DNA of 64,000 bases from Gemmatimonadota bacterium (GCA_015664885.1 DQPL01000098.1:62001-126000); one strand, 5' to 3'. Positions 37,501-46,756 are shown, numbered from the stretch's first letter. A program made the numbers and translations. The notes: generated by a model from the letters alone, not told the origin.

Positions 37501-39738
37501 CTAGCGCGTCAGCAGATGCGTCACCTTCAAGATCAGACGGCGGTCCCGGTATTCATTGAGCACGCCAAGGCCGGTAGGATCGTCTAGGTCGCGCCGCAGC
37601 TCGTCGTAGACCAGGTAGATGTCGCTGCCGGGCATGTATGTGTAGCGGAAGCGCGCGCTGGTGCTCCACTGGTCGGTCGACGAGTTGTACTGGCTGATCG
37701 CGCGCAGCGTCATCGCGGGTGAAAGCGCGTAGTCGATGCGCAAGGATGCGAGCTCGACGTCGAAGGAGGCAGCGGGCAGCTCGATATCGTTACGGGCATA
37801 GGACGCCTCCGCGGAGAGCTTGCTCGACATCCGTGCCCCGAGCGTGACGCGCGTGTCCGTGCGCGTCCCGTCATAAAAGTCCTGCGGCGAGTAGTTCAGC
37901 TGGTAATACACCTTGCGCGACGGGTTGCTATTGAACGACACCTGCCATTCGCCGAAGCTGTATCCGCCAGGTGCGATGGCCACTCCATCGCGCACAATGA
38001 AGGGCTCGTCGAGGCGTTCGTAGTTGTGGTTGTACCACAGGTTGAGGTAGGCGCCGTTGTCGAACGCGGTGCCCACCATGGAGTGATATCTGCGCGACAC
38101 CAGCCGGTTCTGTTGGTCGGTGATGTAGACGACGTTCACCATCGGCTGCATGACGCGGATGCCGAGCAGGTCCGGCCGGGGGTCCCTCTCAAAGTGCAGC
38201 TTGGTCAGCCGGATGCCCCTGCGCGGCAGGAACCCCACCTCCGGATTGAAGTTGTCGCCGAGGTTGGCGTACTCGCCGTAGATCCTCCACTTCTGGTCCA
38301 GCCAGGTTGCGTTCAGGTAGCCGGCGCCCTGACCGTCGGTCATCCCTGGCGTTTCGGTTTTGGCGATGAACCCTGTGACCGTGAACGCATCATGCGGCAC
38401 CAGCGTCATGTCGACAGCGTACGTGCGATTGAAGTGGTCCCCGCTGGTCTCGTTCTTGTTGATGAACAGACCACCGACCCTGGAGCGGGACAGGAAGTGT
38501 CTGCTATAGCGCGTGACTAGGAAGTTCTCACCCGATCTGCCGAAGGCGTCACCGGTCTGCACGTTCAACACCGAAATGTCGTTACGGCCGACCTTGCCCG
38601 TCAGCCGGGCGCCGGCTCGAATCGGCACTTGCTCCCCCGTCGGCGAGAGCCCGATGCGACGCGTGAAGAAGAGGTCGGCCAGTCGGTTGAACGCCGTGGC
38701 CGAGCCGACCTTGAACTGCCCGGAATTCTCCAGGAAGAAGTCTCGCTTCTCAGGGAAGAAGAGCGGGAAGCGCGTCAGGTTGACCTGCTCGTCGTCGACT
38801 TCGGCCTGCGCGAAGTCGGTGTTGACGGTGATGTCGAGGTTGAGCCCGGCGCTCAGGCCGTACTTGACGTCGATGCCCATGTCGCGCTGGAACGAGTTGT
38901 CCACGTCGCCCGCATCCGTCACCCGACTTGCGCCGCTCGTCAGGAAGGGCGTGACGCGCAGATCGCTTCCGCGAGAGAGAGAAGTCATGCCAGAGAGCGT
39001 GCCCGCGAGGCTCACCTTCGCGATCTGGTACGGCTTCGGGATCGGTGCCCAGAAGGCCTGCTCGTTCCTGCGCCCGATGTTGCGCATGAGGTTCATGCCC
39101 CAGCGCTGCGACTCGGACTCGGGGAAGCGCAGCGTGACCAGGGGGATCGCGATCTCGGCGACCCAGCCGTCCGGGGTCTGCTGCGTGGCGACGTGCCAGA
39201 CGCCGTCCCAGTCTCGGTTGATGTTGGGAGTTCCCCTGCCCGGGAGCCCGCCCTCCCCCTCATTGAACACTTGCTGATCCAACTGCGCGCCGAGCGGGTT
39301 GGTTACGAACATGTATCCCGAGCGTCCGTCGCGGAACGTATCGAGGATGATCTGGAAGTTGTCCTCGCTGAGGATTCGGTCGGAGTCGCGCCTCATCTCT
39401 GTCGCTGTGAGACCCGACGGGGAGGAGTCGAACGCTCGCACGCCCAGGTACAACGCACTGCGGTCGTACATCAGTAGGACCTCGGTGCGCTCCGAAGACG
39501 GCGCACCTTCGTCGGGCTCCTGCTGGGTAAATGCATCGAGTAGCGCTGCATCCCGCCACACCGCCTCATTCAATACACCGTCGATCACCGGACCCTGTTC
39601 TACATAGACGGCGGAGACGTCCGGCACCTGCCGAGCTCCCTGAGCCGTGAGCGGGACCGCCAATACGCCCGCGCCGAGGGCGAACACGAGAGCGGCGTAA
39701 AGGGTGAAGAAAGGCTCAATGCGTGGGGACTCCGTCAT
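37501..39738 (-). CDS. DUF5916 outer-membrane protein with CBM9-like domain (copy 1)
   Basis: A 745-residue exported protein. After a signal peptide (~1-32), residues ~40-230 form a carbohydrate-binding family 9-like domain: GPVIDGVLNEAVWRDAALLDAFTQQEPDEGAPSSERTEVLLMYDRSALYLGVRAFDS. The remainder is the DUF5916 barrel, with NTDFAQAEVDDEQVNLTRFPLFFPEKRDFFLENSGQF as signature. Function is unknown; the architecture suggests an outer-membrane glycan-interacting protein. A second member lies at 49.4-51.7 kb. No partner genes adjoin it. Confidence 0.85.
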   Translation of the reverse strand: MTESPRIEPFFTLYAALVFALGAGVLAVPLTAQGARQVPDVSAVYVEQGPVIDGVLNEAVWRDAALLDAFTQQEPDEGAPSSERTEVLLMYDRSALYLGVRAFDSSPSGLTATEMRRDSDRILSEDNFQIILDTFRDGRSGYMFVTNPLGAQLDQQVFNEGEGGLPGRGTPNINRDWDGVWHVATQQTPDGWVAEIAIPLVTLRFPESESQRWGMNLMRNIGRRNEQAFWAPIPKPYQIAKVSLAGTLSGMTSLSRGSDLRVTPFLTSGASRVTDAGDVDNSFQRDMGIDVKYGLSAGLNLDITVNTDFAQAEVDDEQVNLTRFPLFFPEKRDFFLENSGQFKVGSATAFNRLADLFFTRRIGLSPTGEQVPIRAGARLTGKVGRNDISVLNVQTGDAFGRSGENFLVTRYSRHFLSRSRVGGLFINKNETSGDHFNRTYAVDMTLVPHDAFTVTGFIAKTETPGMTDGQGAGYLNATWLDQKWRIYGEYANLGDNFNPEVGFLPRRGIRLTKLHFERDPRPDLLGIRVMQPMVNVVYITDQQNRLVSRRYHSMVGTAFDNGAYLNLWYNHNYERLDEPFIVRDGVAIAPGGYSFGEWQVSFNSNPSRKVYYQLNYSPQDFYDGTRTDTRVTLGARMSSKLSAEASYARNDIELPAASFDVELASLRIDYALSPAMTLRAISQYNSSTDQWSTSARFRYTYMPGSDIYLVYDELRRDLDDPTGLGVLNEYRDRRLILKVTHLLTR

Positions 39739-39945
39739 GTACGCGCGCTCTGCTCGGGCGCTGGAGACCGCCCTCTAGGATTTCTACGACCCCGCGAGTA
39801 TAGCCCTACGGTTCTGCTACGTGAATCAGCCGCTGGCGATGACCCCTGCTCCGTCTCTACGTTGGGCGCACGCTTCACCTAGGGGGAACAGGTCCCTGGT
39901 GGCCGGTGAGGGCCGGGCGCAGGGCGCTCGAAGGAGAGAATCCGC

Positions 39946-40805
39946 ATGGGCGAGATGGCCAGACCCCGAGAGGGGAATATCGAAGCGTGGGGGCTGACTC
40001 ACCCCGGCAAGGTGCGCGCGGACAACCAGGATCATTTCTTCCTGGGCGCGCTCGGGCGCGGCGTGCGCGTGAACCGCACGAGCATCGGAGCCAAGGCGCG
40101 ACGGGTGCTGCATGCCGAGCGTCTTGCGACGCTGGCGATGGTGGCGGATGGCGTGGGCGGTGGGTCAGGTGGTGAGGAAGCCGCGCGACTCGCAGTGCAG
40201 GAGTTGGTGTCGTCGGTCTCCAGGAGTTTTCACGACGCGGACTACGCCGAGGAGAATAACCCAGAAGTCTTTTCCCGGCTCCTGCACGAGGCGGCTCTGG
40301 AGTGCCACGAGAGCCTGCTCAAGAAGGCCGAGCATGCCGGCGCCGGTCGCGGCTTTGCCACGACGCTCACGCTATTCCTGGGTCTGTGGCCGCACGCATA
40401 CCTGCTGCAGGTGGGTGATTCGCACTTCTACATCTACCAAGACGGGGAGCTGACCCAGATCAGCAGAGACCAAACGTGGGCCCAGGACCTCGTCGACGAT
40501 GGCACGCTCACCCAGACGGTGGCCTAGGGCAGCAAATGGGCGAACGTGCTGTCGAGCGCCATGGGCGGTAAGACCGCGGAACCGGTCGTAACGCGCTTCG
40601 TGCGCGATTGGGGTGCGGTGATCCTCATTTGCACGGACGGGACTCACCAAGCACGTCTCAGACGAGCAGATCGAAAAGCGGCTCTCGTCGATGCAGAACG
40701 CGCGTGAGACCTCCGAGCTGCTGCTGCAGGACGCTTTTGGACGGGGGCGGGAGCGACAACATCACGGTGATCGCGGGTCGCGCGATGCGGCCAGTGGAGG
40801 CTTGA
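39946..40805 (+). pseudogene. PP2C-family serine/threonine phosphatase, broken
   Basis: The whole PP2C domain is recognisable: VRADNQDHFF, LAMVADGVGGGSGGEEAARL, LLQVGDSHFYIY, ILICTDG and GGGSDNITVI carry the metal-binding aspartates in order. The reading frame is interrupted three times: TAG at 40525-40527, an apparent extra A at 40642 (DG-LTKHVSDEQI resumes in another frame) and an extra T in the T-run 40735-40738 (restoring LDGGGSDN). The ORF track therefore shows only a 193-aa N-terminal part. Start ATG 39946 follows a GGAGAG ribosome-binding site. Confidence 0.8.
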
Positions 40806-40821
40806 TCTGAGGTCTTCGTCG

Positions 40822-41685
40822 ATGGAGGCCAGGTCTCTCTGCATGGGCGTCGCGGCGCCACTGCTTCTAGTGCTGTTGCTTCCCTTGGCCCCCGGAAGCC
40901 ACTGGAGCGCCGCGGCTCAGACGACCGTGATCGCCCATCGCGGTGCCTCCGGTTACGCGCCCGAGCACACGTTGCTCGCGTACGACATGGCTGTCCGCAT
41001 GGGCGCCGACTACATCGAACAGGACCTGCAGATGACCAGCGACGGCGTGTTGGTCGTGATGCACGATGCTGACCTGGATCGCACGGCGCGCGGCCCATCG
41101 CGGCACTGTACAGGGCCAGTAGGTGAAAAGACGTACGAGGACATCCTGAACTGCGAAGTATCCAGTTGGCGAGGGGAGGACCTGGAAGCTCTGGAGCGCG
41201 TGCCGACTTTGGACTCCGTGCTTACCCGTTACGGCTCCAGCACGCGCTACTACATCGAAACCAAACAGCCCGAGCACGCGCCCGGGATGGAAGAGGCGCT
41301 GCTGGAATTGCTAGGCAGGCACGACCTAGTGCCGAGCTCGCCGGACGACCGCACGGTCTTGGTTCAGTCGTTCAGTTCCGAGAGCCTGCGCAAGATGCAT
41401 GGACTCGAGCCTCGGCTGCCGCTGATCCAGCTGATCGGGGCCTCGCAGATGCCCGACGACATCGACGCCGGGATGCGTGACGTGGCGAGCTATGCAATCG
41501 GCGTCGGACCCACTCAGCGTCTCGTGACCCCGCAGTTCATGAGCGCCGCCAAGCGGCATGGGCTTCTGGTGCACCCGTACACCGTGAACGCTGAGGGCGA
41601 CATGAGGCGCCTCATCGAGCTCGGCGTCGATGGTATGTTCACGAACTTTCCCGACCGACTCATGAGCTTGCGTTCCCCCAACTGA
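40822..41685 (+). CDS. glpQ: glycerophosphodiester phosphodiesterase
   Basis: A 287-residue exported GDPD that releases glycerol 3-phosphate from glycerophosphodiesters. A signal peptide (~1-33) precedes VIAHRGASGYAPEHTLLAYDMAVRMGADYIEQDLQMTSDGVLVVMHD, which contains both catalytic histidines and the E-x-D metal site; YYIETKQPEH and VNAEGDMRRLIELGVDGMFTNFPD complete the TIM barrel. It precedes the aquaglyceroporin gene by 15 bp, consistent with use of glycerophosphodiesters and glycerol. Confidence 0.92.
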   Translation: MEARSLCMGVAAPLLLVLLLPLAPGSHWSAAAQTTVIAHRGASGYAPEHTLLAYDMAVRMGADYIEQDLQMTSDGVLVVMHDADLDRTARGPSRHCTGPVGEKTYEDILNCEVSSWRGEDLEALERVPTLDSVLTRYGSSTRYYIETKQPEHAPGMEEALLELLGRHDLVPSSPDDRTVLVQSFSSESLRKMHGLEPRLPLIQLIGASQMPDDIDAGMRDVASYAIGVGPTQRLVTPQFMSAAKRHGLLVHPYTVNAEGDMRRLIELGVDGMFTNFPDRLMSLRSPN

Positions 41686-41700
41686 TAGAGGCTGACACCT

Positions 41701-42462
41701 GTGGAGATCTTCCTGGCAGAAGTGGTAGGCACCGCGATCTTGATCGTCATCGGCGACGGTGTAGTCGCCAACGTCGTGTTGGCCAAGACCAAGGGCCACA
41801 ATTCCGGCTGGATCGTGATCACCACGGGCTGGGGTCTCGCGGTGGCCATGGCGGTGTACGCGGTGGGCCGAGTCAGTGGCGCGCACCTCAACCCAGCCGT
41901 CACATTCGGACTGGCGTCTATCGACAGCTTGGCCTGGGCCGAGGTGCCGACATATCTGGCTGGCGAAATGGTGGGAGCGATGTTGGGCGCGGTATTGGTC
42001 TACGTGTCCTACTACCGACACTGGGGGGCCACCGACGATCCTGCGGCGAAGCTGGCCGTATTCTGCACAGGCCCCGCGATTCGTTCACCGGTCGCCAACC
42101 TCGTCACCGAAATCATCGGGACCGCCTTGCTCATGTTCGGCATCCTGGGAATCGGAGCCAACGCGCTCGAGATACAGTCAGCCAGCGAGATCGACCTGTC
42201 CGCCGTGTTCAGCACCGGGATCGCGCCATTGTTGGTGGGCTTCCTGGTCTGGGCCATCGGGCTCAGCTTGGGTGGCCCGACGGGCTATGCCATCAATCCG
42301 GCTCGGGACTTGGGCCCGCGCATCGTACATGCGCTGCTCCCGATTGACGGAAAAGGCGATTCGGACTGGGGCTACGCGTGGATTCCGGTTGTCGGCCCGA
42401 TCGTGGGCGGCGTGATGGGAGCCCTGCTGTTCCAGGCGGTCGACGGCGTGTTCCTGGGCTAA
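41701..42462 (+). CDS. glpF: MIP-family aquaglyceroporin
   Basis: A 253-residue channel with six membrane helices and both half-helix motifs: SGAHLNPAVTFGLA and GYAINPARDLGPRI, the latter with the aspartate typical of glycerol facilitators. It starts with GTG at 41701. It lies in the glpQ operon, which supports glycerol as substrate. Confidence 0.93.
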   Translation: MEIFLAEVVGTAILIVIGDGVVANVVLAKTKGHNSGWIVITTGWGLAVAMAVYAVGRVSGAHLNPAVTFGLASIDSLAWAEVPTYLAGEMVGAMLGAVLVYVSYYRHWGATDDPAAKLAVFCTGPAIRSPVANLVTEIIGTALLMFGILGIGANALEIQSASEIDLSAVFSTGIAPLLVGFLVWAIGLSLGGPTGYAINPARDLGPRIVHALLPIDGKGDSDWGYAWIPVVGPIVGGVMGALLFQAVDGVFLG

Positions 42463-42473
42463 GTGCCCCGGAC

Positions 42474-43058
42474 TCAACTCGCCCGCGTAAAGAGCAGCCG
42501 CACGTTGTCGACGTAGTAGGTGCGGAGCGTCTCCCAAGTCCCCCACACGCCGATGACGATATGGATGCGACCCCCGGGGTCTGAGACCGCGCGCATGCGA
42601 TAGCTCTTCTGGAGCCATTGCACACCTACGTCTGATGCCGAACCGTTGCCGGTCGCGTCCTGCACGGTGAGCGCCGCGGCGGTTCCGGGTGAGGCTGAAT
42701 GCGCGCCGGCCAGAATCCGCCACAGATTGACCTCGCCGAAATCGGCGGTTCCGAAGTCGAAGCTGATATCGACATCGTAGGCGACGCTCGGCTCGACAGC
42801 CTCTGCTCGCTGGATCCAGACCTTGGCCATCCCGTTTGTATTCTCGACATAGAGCCGTGCTGCACTGGCTCCGCTAGAGGCCAGTTCACTCGATGCCCCC
42901 ACGGACCAGGTAACGCTCGGGTCAGCGAGGTCGACTCCGTTCCCGAACCAGCCCTCCAGACCGGCTTCGAAGGAGTAGGTCACGTCGAATTCCGGTACGA
43001 AAACGATGTCGGCAACCTGGTCGCACGCCATGAGGAGTGTGGTGAGCAGCGCGAGCAC
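42474..43058 (-). CDS. predicted lipoprotein, carbohydrate-binding-like fold
   Basis: A 194-residue protein with a short hydrophobic start and lipobox-like TLLMAC (cysteine ~12). The mature part begins VTYSFEAGLEGWFGNGVDL and contains YDVDISFDFG and GGRIHIVIGVWGTWETLRTYYVDNVRLLF, the jelly-roll pattern of carbohydrate-binding modules. Ligand unknown. Its end is 11 bp from glpF, convergent. Confidence 0.6.
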   Translation of the reverse strand: MLALLTTLLMACDQVADIVFVPEFDVTYSFEAGLEGWFGNGVDLADPSVTWSVGASSELASSGASAARLYVENTNGMAKVWIQRAEAVEPSVAYDVDISFDFGTADFGEVNLWRILAGAHSASPGTAAALTVQDATGNGSASDVGVQWLQKSYRMRAVSDPGGRIHIVIGVWGTWETLRTYYVDNVRLLFTRAS

Positions 43059-43141
43059 CAGGGGTGGTAAGCAGCGAGCCAGGGGGTCCTCCTGGGAGGC
43101 GCGGGATGGATTCTTGTGCGAGTCAGCGAGAATATACTCAA

Positions 43142-43792
43142 ATGCGAAGCGAACGATTCCGGCGTATTCGAGAGGTTCTCGCCCGCCGTCAGCCAGACTT
43201 GACCGTGCTCATGGACCGGGTGAACAAGTCCCACAATTTCTCGGCCATCCTGCGTAACTGCGACGCCGCGGGGGTGCTCGAAGCCCATGTAGTCCCGCCG
43301 GAGAAGGGCCTGGCGCTGCACCACGGCACCTCGGCGGGCACCAAGAAGTGGGTGCGGGTACGCCTGCACCGAGAGGTCGCCAGCGCGGTCTCACATCTTC
43401 ACGCCTCGGGGTTCCGCGTGATTGCCGCCCATCCGTCCGACAGCGCCATCGACTACCGGGAAATCGACTACTGTCAGCCGACGGCCATCCTCATCGGGGC
43501 CGAGCTCGACGGCGTCTCGGCCGAAGGCCTGGAGCTCGCGGATGCGCATGTTGCGGTGCCGATGCTCGGGATGGTCAAGTCCTTGAACGTATCGGTAGCG
43601 ACGTCGATCCTGCTCTTCGAGGCCATGCGCCAGCGCGCGGCCGCCGGCATGTACTCTGAGAGTCGACTCTCGCCCGATGACTTCGATCGCCACCTGTTCG
43701 AGTGGGCGTGGCCGTCCATCGCTTCCAAGCGGCGTCGTGAGGGGCGTCCCTACCCGAAGCTCACCGAGGACGGAGATCTGATTCGGGAGTAG
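43142..43792 (+). CDS. trmH: tRNA (guanosine(18)-2'-O)-methyltransferase
   Basis: A 216-residue SPOUT-fold methyltransferase that makes Gm18 in tRNA. Motif 1 is MDRVNKSHNFSAILRNCDAAGV (~residues 22-43), motif 2 ILIGAELDGVSAEGLELAD and motif 3 VAVPMLGMVKSLNVSVATSILLFEAMRQR, which form the knotted SAM site. Start ATG 43142 (MRSERFRRI) is chosen because the extra 26 residues in the track are not conserved in kind. Confidence 0.94.
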   Translation: MRSERFRRIREVLARRQPDLTVLMDRVNKSHNFSAILRNCDAAGVLEAHVVPPEKGLALHHGTSAGTKKWVRVRLHREVASAVSHLHASGFRVIAAHPSDSAIDYREIDYCQPTAILIGAELDGVSAEGLELADAHVAVPMLGMVKSLNVSVATSILLFEAMRQRAAAGMYSESRLSPDDFDRHLFEWAWPSIASKRRREGRPYPKLTEDGDLIRE

Positions 43793-43809
43793 GCGCTGCT
43801 CGGGGCCTC

Positions 43810-45183
43810 CTACCCTGCCCGACCCAGCTGGAATTGCATCGACTCCTCCACACCCTCATAGAAGAAGGTGAACCCGGACTCGAGCAGCTTTTCCGGCAGA
43901 ACCCGTTGGCCCCAGAGCAGCGCCTCCCTTCCTAGTTGACCGAAGGCTGCTTTCACGGCGAAGGCGGGTACGGGAATCACGGTCGGACGGGAGAGTGTGC
44001 GCCCCAATGCGGCCGTAAACGTCGAGTTGGTCACGGGATGGGGCGCGGTGGCGTTCACGGGACCCCTAATGGAGTCCGTCATCAGCACGTGGTGAATCGC
44101 CGCGATGAGGTCGTCATTGTCGATCCAGCTCAGGTACTGTTTGCCCGAGCCCAACCGGCCACCGGCACCCATTTTGAACGGCAGAAGCATCTGTCCGAGC
44201 GCCCCACCCGCGGGCGACAACGATACGCCGGTCCGCAACGTCGTCACGCGCACGCCCGCCCGCTCAGCGGGCTTGGCAGCACCCTCCCAAGCGCGACACA
44301 CTTCCGCCAGAAAGCCCTTTCCGGCAAGTGCGGTCTCGTTGATGCGCTCACTACCGCGGTCACCGTAGAAGCCCACGGCGGACGCCGACACGAGAATGCG
44401 CGGGCCGCCCGACATAGTGGCGAGCGTACGGCTGATCAGCTCGGTACCCTTCACCCTGCTCTGCTTGATCGATCGCTTACGCGCTTCGGTCCAGCGCCCG
44501 CTCGCGATCGACGTGCCCGCGAGGTGCACGAGCGCGTCGGCACCCACGAGCCCCTCGACATCGATCTCCCCTGTCGCGGGGTTCCAGTAGATGGAATCGT
44601 CCGCCAACTGCCGGCTGTCGCGTACGAGACGGATCACCCGGTGGCCACCGGTTGTGAGAAAGTCGGCGAGGTTGCTACCGATCAGTCCCGATGCCCCGGT
44701 GATCGCCACGGTCATTCGCGGCTTCGAGGAGTGCGTCGCGTGGCGAGCGAGATCGGTGAAGAGTCGTCGATAGCGGAAGCGAAAAAGGCGTCCCAGCTCC
44801 CCTCTTACCAAGACTGGTGCCATGGGGAAGCCGAGCGGCAGTTCGAGCTCGATGTCGTCTTCCAGCCTGGTACCGCCACCGTCGATGGCGTCGAAGCGAT
44901 GCGTGTGCAGCCAGGACTTCAACGGTCCCGATGTCTGTTCGTCCCGGAACCGCTCGTTTTCGATATAACCGGTGTGCTCGAGCACCCACTTGAAACTCGC
45001 GGGCCCTCGATGCACACGCAGCGCGACCGTCGCTCCGTCCTCGATTCCCCCCTTCTTTTCGAGCAGGTCGACGACCGCCCAGGGGGGCGTCAGGCGCTCA
45101 AGCGCACCGAGACGCTCATGCCAGGCGAACACCGTCTCGGGATCGTGGTGGATGAGCTCGGTCCGGTACGTGAGTCGTGTCAT
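43810..45183 (-). CDS. SRPBCC domain fused to TIGR01777-type SDR epimerase
   Basis: A 457-residue fusion. Residues ~1-150 are a START/polyketide-cyclase-like (SRPBCC) lipid-binding domain (MTRLTYRTELIHHDPETVFAWHERLGALERLTPPW). From ~153, VAITGASGLIGSNLADFLTTGGH begins a Rossmann epimerase of the TIGR01777 group (YfcH-like), with ILVSASAVGFYGDRG holding the Y-x3-type active region. The start ATG 45183 overlaps the previous stop by 4 bp; the 87 extra residues in the track belong to that neighbour read in another frame. Reaction unknown; the SRPBCC half suggests a hydrophobic ligand. Confidence 0.85.
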   Translation of the reverse strand: MTRLTYRTELIHHDPETVFAWHERLGALERLTPPWAVVDLLEKKGGIEDGATVALRVHRGPASFKWVLEHTGYIENERFRDEQTSGPLKSWLHTHRFDAIDGGGTRLEDDIELELPLGFPMAPVLVRGELGRLFRFRYRRLFTDLARHATHSSKPRMTVAITGASGLIGSNLADFLTTGGHRVIRLVRDSRQLADDSIYWNPATGEIDVEGLVGADALVHLAGTSIASGRWTEARKRSIKQSRVKGTELISRTLATMSGGPRILVSASAVGFYGDRGSERINETALAGKGFLAEVCRAWEGAAKPAERAGVRVTTLRTGVSLSPAGGALGQMLLPFKMGAGGRLGSGKQYLSWIDNDDLIAAIHHVLMTDSIRGPVNATAPHPVTNSTFTAALGRTLSRPTVIPVPAFAVKAAFGQLGREALLWGQRVLPEKLLESGFTFFYEGVEESMQFQLGRAG

Positions 45184-45917
45184 GACATCAACATCCAAGC
45201 GGTTCCGGACGCCGCAATTTGCACGGTGAGGTTGTCCAGACCGTGATTGCTCAACCCCTCGGCGAGCGCTCCGACTCCTGCACAGGCGAGCCCCACCAGC
45301 ACTGCGCGGGATGGGTCGGCCAGATTCCAGAGCGCGACGGTGGCTGCCACCCACCCCACCAGAAAGACCGCTGCGGAGCCTTCGAAGGAGCGAGTCGCGG
45401 GCACGCCCCCGAGCGACGGTACTCGGTACTTGTGTTTGCCCCACCTCGTGCCTGCCGGTTCACCGACAGCGTCGCCCCACCCGCTGACGAGGTATCCCAC
45501 GGTCGCGTAGGGTCCGGTCAGAAGCGCGCTGACGAGGCCGCCCAGTGCTGTAGTGACCAGTGGCACGAGGATGAACAGCTTGCGCCGAGGACGGTCGGTC
45601 TCACGAGCCAATACGCGGTAGATCGGGTCCCGGTCGCCGCGCAGCACCGCTACCAGGACTACGCCCGCGAGTACAGCACCGTAGGCGTTCGTACCGGGCA
45701 AGCCCCAAAGAGAATAAGCGACCGCGGCGCCCGTGAAGACTCCAAAGTGAAATATCTTGCGCGTGTATGGGACCGCTAGGCCGCGGCGCCGCGCGAATGA
45801 CGCGAGCGAGGCGACGGCGAGCGCGACGATCACCGCCAGGGAGCACGACCACAGCGCGGTCCCCAGATCCGGGATGAGCATGGGCCACGGGTCAGTCAAC
45901 ATGGTGCGGTTGATCAC
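45180..45917 (-). CDS. polyprenol/phytol kinase-like (SEC59/DGK1/VTE5) membrane protein
   Basis: A 245-residue protein with about seven membrane segments. TRKIFHFGVFTGAAVAY matches the RK-hH motif and GWGDAVGEPAGTRWGKHKYRVPSLGG the GDa..E..G..GKH signature of CTP-dependent lipid-alcohol kinases (dolichol, phytol, diacylglycerol kinases of the Dgk1 type). It probably phosphorylates an isoprenoid or lipid alcohol; substrate unknown. It is coupled by 4 bp to the SRPBCC-epimerase gene, which hints at a shared lipid pathway. ATG six codons in is an alternative start. Confidence 0.75.
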   Translation of the reverse strand: MINRTMLTDPWPMLIPDLGTALWSCSLAVIVALAVASLASFARRRGLAVPYTRKIFHFGVFTGAAVAYSLWGLPGTNAYGAVLAGVVLVAVLRGDRDPIYRVLARETDRPRRKLFILVPLVTTALGGLVSALLTGPYATVGYLVSGWGDAVGEPAGTRWGKHKYRVPSLGGVPATRSFEGSAAVFLVGWVAATVALWNLADPSRAVLVGLACAGVGALAEGLSNHGLDNLTVQIAASGTAWMLMS

Positions 45918-45938
45918 GGGGCGCTGAACACGCCTCCG

Positions 45939-46347
45939 TTACCCCTGTGCGTCCGCAAGACTGAAGATCGATCCGAGCAGCTCACCGAGTTGCTCGGGGG
46001 CGCCGTCCTTGAAGAGCACAGCGGAGGCCAGCTCCTCCAGCATCTCGGACTCGTCCTCGGTGATCGCCTTGCCTGTCAGCACGAAGACAGGAAGCCCCAT
46101 GTGCAACGGATCTTTTCGCAGCTTCTTGAGGAACGTCAGGCCGCCCATCACGGGCATCATCAGGTCGAGGATGACCGCGTCTGGGGCTTCGGTACCCACC
46201 TTCTCCAGTCCATCCTTGCCATCAGCCGCCGTGACCGATTCGAGGCCGACGCTCGTATTCAGAGATCTCGTACGTGTCTTCGAGCAAAGCCTGCACGAGC
46301 ATGCGATTGTCGGGATTGTCCTCCACAACCGCGATCTTGTATGTCAT
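45939..46347 (-). pseudogene. response regulator receiver protein, frameshifted
   Basis: The C-terminal two thirds (SVTAADGKDGLEKVGTEAPDAVILDLMMPVMGGLTFLKKLRKDP...) form a receiver domain with the phospho-acceptor aspartate in VILDLMMP. The expected N-terminus, MTYKIAVVEDNPDNRMLVQALLEDTYEISEYE with the acidic pocket, is encoded from ATG 46347 in a different frame, so an indel lies near 46255-46270. ATG 46347 overlaps the Hpt-gene stop as ATGA, proving that this is the real start. No output domain exists, as in CheY-like proteins. Confidence 0.75.
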
Positions 46348-46695
46348 CCAGTCGCCTCGATTCCGTCCATGATCGTTTCGAGATCAGCGATCGCCTGGCT
46401 GTAGGCGTCCTTCAATCCCGGCAGGATGGTCCTGACTGCCTCCACGTCGCCGCTTGATACGGCGCTTTCTATCTCGCCCGCCAGACCCCGGACCACTTCG
46501 GCGCCAACGTTGGCCGGGCTCGACTTGAGCGAGTGGGCACCCTTCTCCGCCTCGTCAGGGTCCTCTGCGGCAACGCCGCCGCGGATCTGGTCCATGCGCC
46601 CGCCCGAATTGTCGAGAAACAGTCTGACCATTTGCGCCGCCAGCTTGTCACCACCCCACTTGCGCAGCCGGATCAAGGCTCGTCGAATTGGTCAT
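46344..46695 (-). pseudogene. Hpt (histidine phosphotransfer) domain protein, probably frameshifted near its start
   Basis: The domain is clear: MVRLFLDNSGGRMDQIRGGVAAEDPDEAEKGAHSLKSSPANVGA, with the phosphorylatable histidine in AHSLKSS. The ORF track uses TTG 46676, giving LIRLRKWGGDKLAAQ. A better start, ATG 46695, gives MTNSTSLDPAA in another frame, the usual beginning of such proteins, after which LIRLRKWGG should follow. A small deletion between short direct repeats could join them. Paired with the receiver gene (4-bp overlap), it would have served a phosphorelay. Confidence 0.65.
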
Positions 46696-46756
46696 GGCCA
46701 GGTGGTGGGGGACGCACGGAAATCGCCCAAAGTCTAGCCTGCGCGCGGGTCTATCG

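Noticed and set aside
40525-40527. Stop in the PP2C gene as another recoded codon
   Set aside because: It is TAG, not TGA, not at a cysteine position, and two frameshifts follow.
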